From positions 1,054,001 to 1,118,000 of the forward strand of contig JACJYN010000002.1 of assembly GCA_020636095.1 (NCBI GenBank): a stretch of DNA of 64,000 bases, written 5' to 3'. Positions 59,380 to 64,000 of this stretch are shown piece by piece. Below the pieces are notes generated by a model. That model ran no database searches. It saw only the letters and a program-made list of their open reading frames with translations, and was not told the origin of the DNA. A program made the position numbers and the translations under genes. Source of the stretch: Lewinellaceae bacterium (GTDB taxonomy: Bacteria > Bacteroidota > Bacteroidia > Chitinophagales > Saprospiraceae). The stretch's first letter is position 1. The number at the start of each line of letters is the position of its first letter.

Positions 59380-60969
59380 CTAACGGCTGCCCTCCGTCTC
59401 TTCCTCTGCCATTTTCACCTCCTTGCGGGGCAGCATTTCATCGCGCATAGCGGTATGCATCACAAAAGAAGCGATGATGGTGGCCGCCTGCTTCAGGTCG
59501 GCTTCCACCAGATGGTCGACATTGTCCATATTAGAATGGTGCGTGCGCGCAAAATAGGCCATGGGATCCTGAATAAACTGGAAACCCGGGATGCCTACGG
59601 CGTCGAAGGAAAGATGGTCGGTACCTCCGGTATTGGAGAGGCTCAGCGTACCGGCGTCCAGGTCTTTGAAAGGTTCCAGCCAGGCGCGGAAAATGGGCGC
59701 CACATCGGGGTTGCCCTGCAGGTAAACCCCTCTGACCTTGCCCGTCCCGTTGTCCAGGTTATAATACGCGGACACCTTGGCTTGTTCCGGCTTGAGCGAT
59801 TGCGGGTTGTAAGTCCCTTCCGGAAATTCAGCGAAGTGCTCGCCGACATAGCCGCGGCTACCGAGTAGGCCCTGCTCCTCGCCCGTCCAAAGGGCCAGGC
59901 GCAGCGTGCGGCGGGGGCGTACCCCCGTTTCCCTGACCACTTCCTGCAGGATGCGGGCTACTTCCATCATCACAGTAGAGCCGGCGCCATTATCCGTAGC
60001 GCCGGTAGCGGCATGCCAGGAGTCGAAGTGAGCGCCAAACATGACAACCTCATCCTTGAGGTCCGTGCCCGGTATTTCGGCGATGATGTTCTGTTCCATC
60101 CCATCCGCATTGGTGTAAGTGCCTTTCAGCTCCATACTAAGCGTCAGGGGGATGTCTTTTTGCAGCAGGCGGAAGATTCGGTTGTAATGCTCTACGGCGA
60201 GGGTTGCCTGCGGAATGACGTAAACGCCCTCCTTGCGGACGTCTCCCCAGTCTCCACCGGTGCGGGCGCCAGAAACAAAGACGGTGCCCAGGTCACCTTT
60301 GTAGCTGCGGTCCAGGACGGCCAGTGGCTTTTCCTCTTCCAGAAATTGCCAGAGCAACTGGTTGAATTTAAACCCGCCCAGGCGATTGTAATTGCGGCGC
60401 GGCCGCGGGGTCGGCATGGCCTCGTTGGCCAATTCCAGCAGGCCTTCCGCATCGTACCGCTTGGCCGGCGCTTCAAACCATTCCTCCACCGCCCGCAAGG
60501 TATCCATCAACACGAATTTCCCCCCGAGCTTTCCTTTGTACTTTTCCAACTCTTCTTCAGAACTGGCTTCCAGGTACACCACCTCTCCGCTCACCTCCCC
60601 ATCGGTAGAGGCGGACCAGGCCTTGGGGTAAGCAATGACCGGCCAGTAACCCGGCGCCTGGGCGTGCATTTCAAAATGCTGCAGCTCCCAGCCTCTTCCG
60701 AAAGGGCCCCATTGCTCGGTGTGGACATTCTCCAAGCCCCAATCTTTCAGCTGCTGAACCGCCCATTCCGTAGCCTTGTCCAGCATAGGCGAACCGGTTA
60801 GCCGCGGGCCGTAGGTATCGATGATCCAGCCGGCGACTTCCATCGCCTCGCTTTGCTCCAGGCCCTGCTTGCGGATCGCGTCCACAAGTTCCTGATTGAC
60901 TGCCTCCTGGCTGAACACCGGCCCTGCCAGGCTCATGCAGATTAAACATAAAAGTAAATGACGTGCCAT
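59380..60969 (-). CDS. M28-family peptidase (carboxypeptidase Q-like)
   Basis: 529-aa secreted zinc peptidase. It has a signal peptide (MARHLLLCLICMSLAGPVFS), a PA-like insert (about 130-260) and M28 zinc site motifs: FGAHFDSWHAATGATDNGAG, LWTGEEQGLLGSRG, SNTGGTDHLSFDAVGIPG and HHSNMDNVDHL. The length is typical of the plasma carboxypeptidase-like subgroup. Its 3' end abuts a palindromic element. Confidence 0.93.
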   Translation of the reverse strand: MARHLLLCLICMSLAGPVFSQEAVNQELVDAIRKQGLEQSEAMEVAGWIIDTYGPRLTGSPMLDKATEWAVQQLKDWGLENVHTEQWGPFGRGWELQHFEMHAQAPGYWPVIAYPKAWSASTDGEVSGEVVYLEASSEEELEKYKGKLGGKFVLMDTLRAVEEWFEAPAKRYDAEGLLELANEAMPTPRPRRNYNRLGGFKFNQLLWQFLEEEKPLAVLDRSYKGDLGTVFVSGARTGGDWGDVRKEGVYVIPQATLAVEHYNRIFRLLQKDIPLTLSMELKGTYTNADGMEQNIIAEIPGTDLKDEVVMFGAHFDSWHAATGATDNGAGSTVMMEVARILQEVVRETGVRPRRTLRLALWTGEEQGLLGSRGYVGEHFAEFPEGTYNPQSLKPEQAKVSAYYNLDNGTGKVRGVYLQGNPDVAPIFRAWLEPFKDLDAGTLSLSNTGGTDHLSFDAVGIPGFQFIQDPMAYFARTHHSNMDNVDHLVEADLKQAATIIASFVMHTAMRDEMLPRKEVKMAEEETEGSR

Positions 60970-61006
60970 AAAATTTCGTTTTTTAGCTATTTGTGATCCG
61001 AAGATA

Positions 61007-61519
61007 CGGAAATCCTCTTTTTTAGGAGGGAAATTTATAGTGCGAACGTGGGGTTCGGGGTTCGGGGTTTTACCCGCTCCTGTGGGCTGAAGCTACTTTG
61101 GCGAGCGGAATTCGGAGTTCGGGATTTGAAAAAACTACCCTCAAAAGGGTATTAAAGTACGTAATTTTAACACTTATATTTTTCACCAATCAAAAAAATA
61201 CCCTATTTATGGTATGTACTGCATGATTTGAAATCATATCTTTGTTGCGAGTGGAATAAAGACCGATTTATATATTTAAGCAGTATTCCACCACAAGACA
61301 AATTATTTAATCCCTTAAACTGCATAATCCCATGACAACAGTAGCCACCTCTGCTGCCCAAAGTTATTACTTCCTTCCGTATTGTAATTCCTTTCTTATT
61401 TCTAAAGCATTCATTTTATCGATTAAGTCGAATTTTTAATCGCGCTGGCGCGTGGCCCACAGCATGGTTTCACGTCCTAGCTTATCATGCCCTATTGCTT
61501 TAAACTTAAGAACATTACA
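61007..61519. other. Leader region with heptamers and a possible small ORF
   Basis: TTCGGGG heptamers lie at 61054-61067 and TTCGGAG/TTCGGGA at 61111-61124. An exact -7 element TATCTTTG is at 61237-61244. A hairpin GTGGAATA/TATTCCAC spans 61251-61291. A 35-codon ORF (MTTVATSAAQSYYFLPYC at the start) lies at 61332-61439. The promoter would give the unknown secreted gene a leader of about 270 nt. The ORF is unproven. Confidence 0.45.
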
Positions 61520-62734
61520 ATGCGAGCCCCTACTCCCGTAAACTTCTTCCTAATCGCTGTACTTGCAGCCATCCACCCTATTTGGGGGATAAGCCAGTAC
61601 ACTGCTGTCGATGCAGCTTCCAGCTGGGAAGAAGGCCCGCTCCGGCTCGAAGGAATACATCAGGCCACAAATTGCCTGAAGCAGGAAGAGGTAGTCCCCC
61701 CCATTGTCTATGCTCCTGACAATGTCATCACTTACCTGACTTATCAGGACCAGTATTTCAGGCTGGGTTGTGCAGTTTCCGGATTTACAGAATATTTCGC
61801 GCCGTCTCGCTGGGCGGCCTTGAAGATCAATGGTGACGGTGGGGTAGATGTCACCGGAGCTCCCAATTCAATATTGGTTGAAGGGGCCAATAGAGCCTCA
61901 GTAATCGCCACCCCCCGAAGCGCGGCGTCCTATCGGATTGCCATTCCCGCTGAAGGGTATGTGAGCTTTGACTGGGGGTATATTGGGGGCTCCAATCTTT
62001 TAAATCAACAGTTTTGGATCGAAGTCAACGGAGTACGCGCCGAATCGATGGCCGAAGGGCACACCGCCGGCAGTTTTTTCTCCAACCAGCTATTTTCCGG
62101 TGATATACTGTCATTTAACATTGTATCCGAAGATAAAGGCTTTGAAATCCAACTGTCTAACTTCGAATTTTTCAGCAATGCGATTGGCGTGATCGAACGC
62201 CAATGGGAAGCCGGTGCAAAAAACGGCCAGCAGGGCCATTTCACCCAATGGGTCAGCGTCAAGAAACCGGACTTCACCCAGGTCATTTTTCCTGGCAATT
62301 GCGACGGGATTTCCTATCCCTTAATTGAAAGCGGGGCTTCCATCGAACCTGAATGGACGGGGTACCCCGTTATCGACGAAGATGGCTCGATCGCTACTAC
62401 CCACGACCAGTACCCCCTGACCGATGATGGCTGCGCCTTCAGCCTGAAGTGGGAAGACGAAGTCCTCCCAGATAATGGCAATTGCATCGTCTTCCGGCAT
62501 TGGATCATCAGCGATTACTGCGGCGACAATGTGCAGGACTATACTCAGGTGATCAAGATGCGCGGAAGCTGCCCGGAAGGGAGCAGCCCCCTGCCCTATG
62601 GCCAGTTTGACATTCCAGAAAACGGCAATCAAAACGGCGCTGGCGATCCGAAGTATTCGGTATCGAACGGCTCACTACAGGCAGCCCTGAACAGTAACCC
62701 TGTGGAAGCTCAGCTGGTATCGCCTGCCGAATAA
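61520..62734 (+). CDS. Secreted protein of unknown function
   Basis: 404-aa exported protein not recognised. The start at 61520 (MRAPTPVNFFLIAVLAAIHPIWG) gives a signal peptide. The first half is beta-rich (SYRIAIPAEGYVSFDWGYIG); the second half has evenly placed Cys and acidic residues (FPGNCDGISYP, DNGNCIVFRHWIISDYCGDN), resembling HYR-like or gliding-motility-associated extracellular modules. No T9SS C-terminal domain is present, so it may be truncated relative to longer relatives. A strong terminator follows. Confidence 0.7.
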   Translation: MRAPTPVNFFLIAVLAAIHPIWGISQYTAVDAASSWEEGPLRLEGIHQATNCLKQEEVVPPIVYAPDNVITYLTYQDQYFRLGCAVSGFTEYFAPSRWAALKINGDGGVDVTGAPNSILVEGANRASVIATPRSAASYRIAIPAEGYVSFDWGYIGGSNLLNQQFWIEVNGVRAESMAEGHTAGSFFSNQLFSGDILSFNIVSEDKGFEIQLSNFEFFSNAIGVIERQWEAGAKNGQQGHFTQWVSVKKPDFTQVIFPGNCDGISYPLIESGASIEPEWTGYPVIDEDGSIATTHDQYPLTDDGCAFSLKWEDEVLPDNGNCIVFRHWIISDYCGDNVQDYTQVIKMRGSCPEGSSPLPYGQFDIPENGNQNGAGDPKYSVSNGSLQAALNSNPVEAQLVSPAE

Positions 62735-62800
62735 TGGATATTAAGAGCATTTTTATAATGATTTAGTAGGTTTGTAAAGGGTTTCTCATACAGGACTATC

Positions 62801-62829
62801 GGCAGAGAGCTAAGGCTCTCTGCCTTTTT
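62801..62829 (+). terminator. Rho-independent terminator
   Basis: GGCAGAGAGC pairs perfectly with GCTCTCTGCC around TAAG and is followed by TTTTTAA. Confidence 0.92.
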
Positions 62830-62907
62830 AACCCTTTCCCGGTTCACCTCGATGTTTCGCATAGACTCTATATTAGTGAGTATTAATTCTTTTGTTTCTT
62901 TATGTAG

Positions 62908-62937
62908 AAAGCGGCCCTGAAAGCCGCTTTTTTTTTG
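62908..62937. terminator. Second terminator hairpin
   Basis: AAAGCGGC pairs with GCCGCTTT and is followed by a run of T. It lies just upstream of the mutase gene, and the run overlaps its likely -33 region. Confidence 0.8.
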
Positions 62938-62965
62938 GTCCTGGCCAGGAAATACAGTAAATTTC
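62935..62965 (+). promoter_or_regulatory. Probable promoter of the methylmalonyl-CoA mutase gene
   Basis: TTG at 62935-62937 is 20 bp before TAAATTTC (62958-62965), a 7-of-8 match to TAnnTTTG, 19 bp before the start codon. Confidence 0.45.
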
Positions 62966-62984
62966 GGCACCAAAATCGGACGTC

Positions 62985-64000
62985 ATGACGGAACAAGACC
63001 ATCTCTTTTCAGAATTCGCACCTACCACCAAAGCCGAATGGCTCGCCAAAGTAGAGAAAGACCTCAAAGGTAAACCACTGGAAGAATTAAGCTGGCAACT
63101 GGAAGAAAAGATCACCCTTGCCCCTTTCTATCATCCGGAGGATTTGGAATGGCCGCCTGCGCCCCTGCAGGGGCAGCGGCAGGACAACAATTGGGAAGTG
63201 GGTGAATACATCGATGTAGAAGATGTTAAAGCCGCTAATGCCGAGGTGCTTGAGGGGCTGCAGGCGGGAGTTCAAGCCCCCTTGTTCCGCCTCCGGCGCC
63301 CGCTCAGTGCCCAGCACATGGAGCAACTTCTGGAAGGGGTTGAGCTTTCCTTCATCTCCACCAATTTTGGAGAGAATTATACCGATAAAGTACCCTGGGA
63401 GGCCTTCCGGCACTTCGTGTCCCTGTTAGAAAAGCGGGGCGCCGATAAAAAAACTATTCGGGGCTCCATCGACTTTGACCCCCTCCTTGACTGGAGCCAT
63501 CCGCCCATCGATAAGCTGGCGGAGCTCATTCGCTATTGCCGGGATTCCATGCCGCTCTTCCGGCCTTTCCAGGTCAATGCCCACCGTTTTCACTCCGGCC
63601 CGGACGACAGCTCCCTGGAGCTGGCCTACACCATTGCCAAAGGTAGCGAGTACCTGGCCCGCCTCACCGGGCAGGGCCTTTCTGCGGCGACGGTAAATGC
63701 CCACTTGCAGTTTTCCGTTGCCATCAGCAAAAGCTACTTCGTGGAGATCGCCAAACTGCGGGCGCTGCGCCTCCTCTGGGCCAACGTCATGAAAGCCTAC
63801 GGCCCGCCTCAGGCGCCTTTCCTGGCGGTGCACTTCGCAAAAGAAACGCAGGACGAGGATGCCAATATGAACATGATCAGGGCCAGCACCCAGGCAATGT
63901 CGGCTGTAATCGGAGGGGCGGACAGGCTGTATGTACTGCCTTCCAACCATGCCGGCCAGGAACCCAGTACTGCTTTCAGCCGCCGCATTGCACGAAATGT
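62985..64000 (+). CDS. mutA: Methylmalonyl-CoA mutase small (beta) subunit, partial at window edge
   Basis: Open from ATG 62985 to the window end (338 codons, no stop). The start MTEQDHLFSEFAPTTKAEW and the segment VEKDLKGKPLEELSW are typical of the mutase family, followed by a TIM-barrel part (FRPFQVNAHRFHSGPD, LRALRLLWANVMKAYG). The small subunit partners with the B12-binding large subunit, whose gene would be expected just to the right. The enzyme interconverts methylmalonyl-CoA and succinyl-CoA. It fits with the B12 uptake locus at 37-40.7 kb. Confidence 0.92.
   Translation, partial: MTEQDHLFSEFAPTTKAEWLAKVEKDLKGKPLEELSWQLEEKITLAPFYHPEDLEWPPAPLQGQRQDNNWEVGEYIDVEDVKAANAEVLEGLQAGVQAPLFRLRRPLSAQHMEQLLEGVELSFISTNFGENYTDKVPWEAFRHFVSLLEKRGADKKTIRGSIDFDPLLDWSHPPIDKLAELIRYCRDSMPLFRPFQVNAHRFHSGPDDSSLELAYTIAKGSEYLARLTGQGLSAATVNAHLQFSVAISKSYFVEIAKLRALRLLWANVMKAYGPPQAPFLAVHFAKETQDEDANMNMIRASTQAMSAVIGGADRLYVLPSNHAGQEPSTAFSRRIARN

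Overview
The window is a chromosomal segment of a Bacteroidota bacterium, most likely of the Saprospiria/Lewinella kind (inference). Supporting signs are type IX secretion (T9SS) C-terminal sorting domains on several secreted proteins, an ECF sigma/FecR (DUF4974) pair, DUF2911 and DUF5074 proteins, an N-acyl-ornithine carbamoyltransferase (argF') in the arginine operon, and promoters of the TAnnTTTG type. No rRNA, tRNA, CRISPR array, integrase or transposase gene was seen.

Layout. 0.2-3.2 kb: ECF sigma factor, FecR anti-sigma factor and a PKD/T9SS protein, all on the minus strand. 3.4-5.5 kb: TetR regulator and PaaE-type reductase, with a probable TetR operator on the paaE promoter. 5.6-11.4 kb: rpsT, a beta-barrel protein, a DinB protein, an AT-hook protein, a membrane protein, a thioredoxin-like protein and a DUF202 protein. 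11.5-20.4 kb: a complete arginine biosynthesis operon (GNAT, argG, argC, argD, argF', argB, argE-like, argH). 20.7-29.9 kb: azurin, PHP lipoprotein, alkaline phosphatase, a broken T9SS tail and two related secreted metalloproteases. 30.7-36.9 kb: a phospholipid-methyltransferase-like gene with a 28-codon ORF, a YcgL-type nucleotidyltransferase overlapping an LRR protein, Nfu, an alpha/beta hydrolase, a barrel protein and a bestrophin. 37-40.7 kb: a cobalamin riboswitch, a BtuB-type receptor and a BtuG-like surface lipoprotein. 40.8-49.5 kb: M1 peptidase, HEPN remnant, HxlR regulator, FGE-like protein, Gfo/Idh/MocA oxidoreductase, phosphodiesterase and ApbE. 49.8-52.4 kb: an AT-rich patch (serine hydrolase, CPBP protease, small membrane protein). 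52.6-62.7 kb: sugar isomerase-like protein, LVIVD lipoproteins, barrel protein, DUF2911 protein, PorE-like OmpA protein, M28 peptidase and an unknown secreted protein. The right edge holds the start of a B12-dependent methylmalonyl-CoA mutase subunit, which fits the B12 uptake locus.

The most unusual feature is the intergenic DNA. It carries several families of palindromic elements. The main one (about 150-190 bp; near 4.1, 6.9, 31.4, 43.0, 49.6, 50.9, 52.4 and 59.3 kb) folds end to end into one long hairpin. Its outer arms and apical stem differ in sequence between copies but stay self-complementary. Copies often abut stop codons, two copies 9.4 kb apart are almost identical in inverted orientation, and solo ends occur. 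A second family (14.7 and 38.1 kb) carries TTCCGAC heptamers. Heptanucleotide tracts of the form TTCGnnn recur in at least six other places and are expanded into a ~450-bp array at 46.2 kb. Tetranucleotide (AYTC) tracts run directly into two start codons. These repeats occupy most non-overlapping junctions of the arginine operon.
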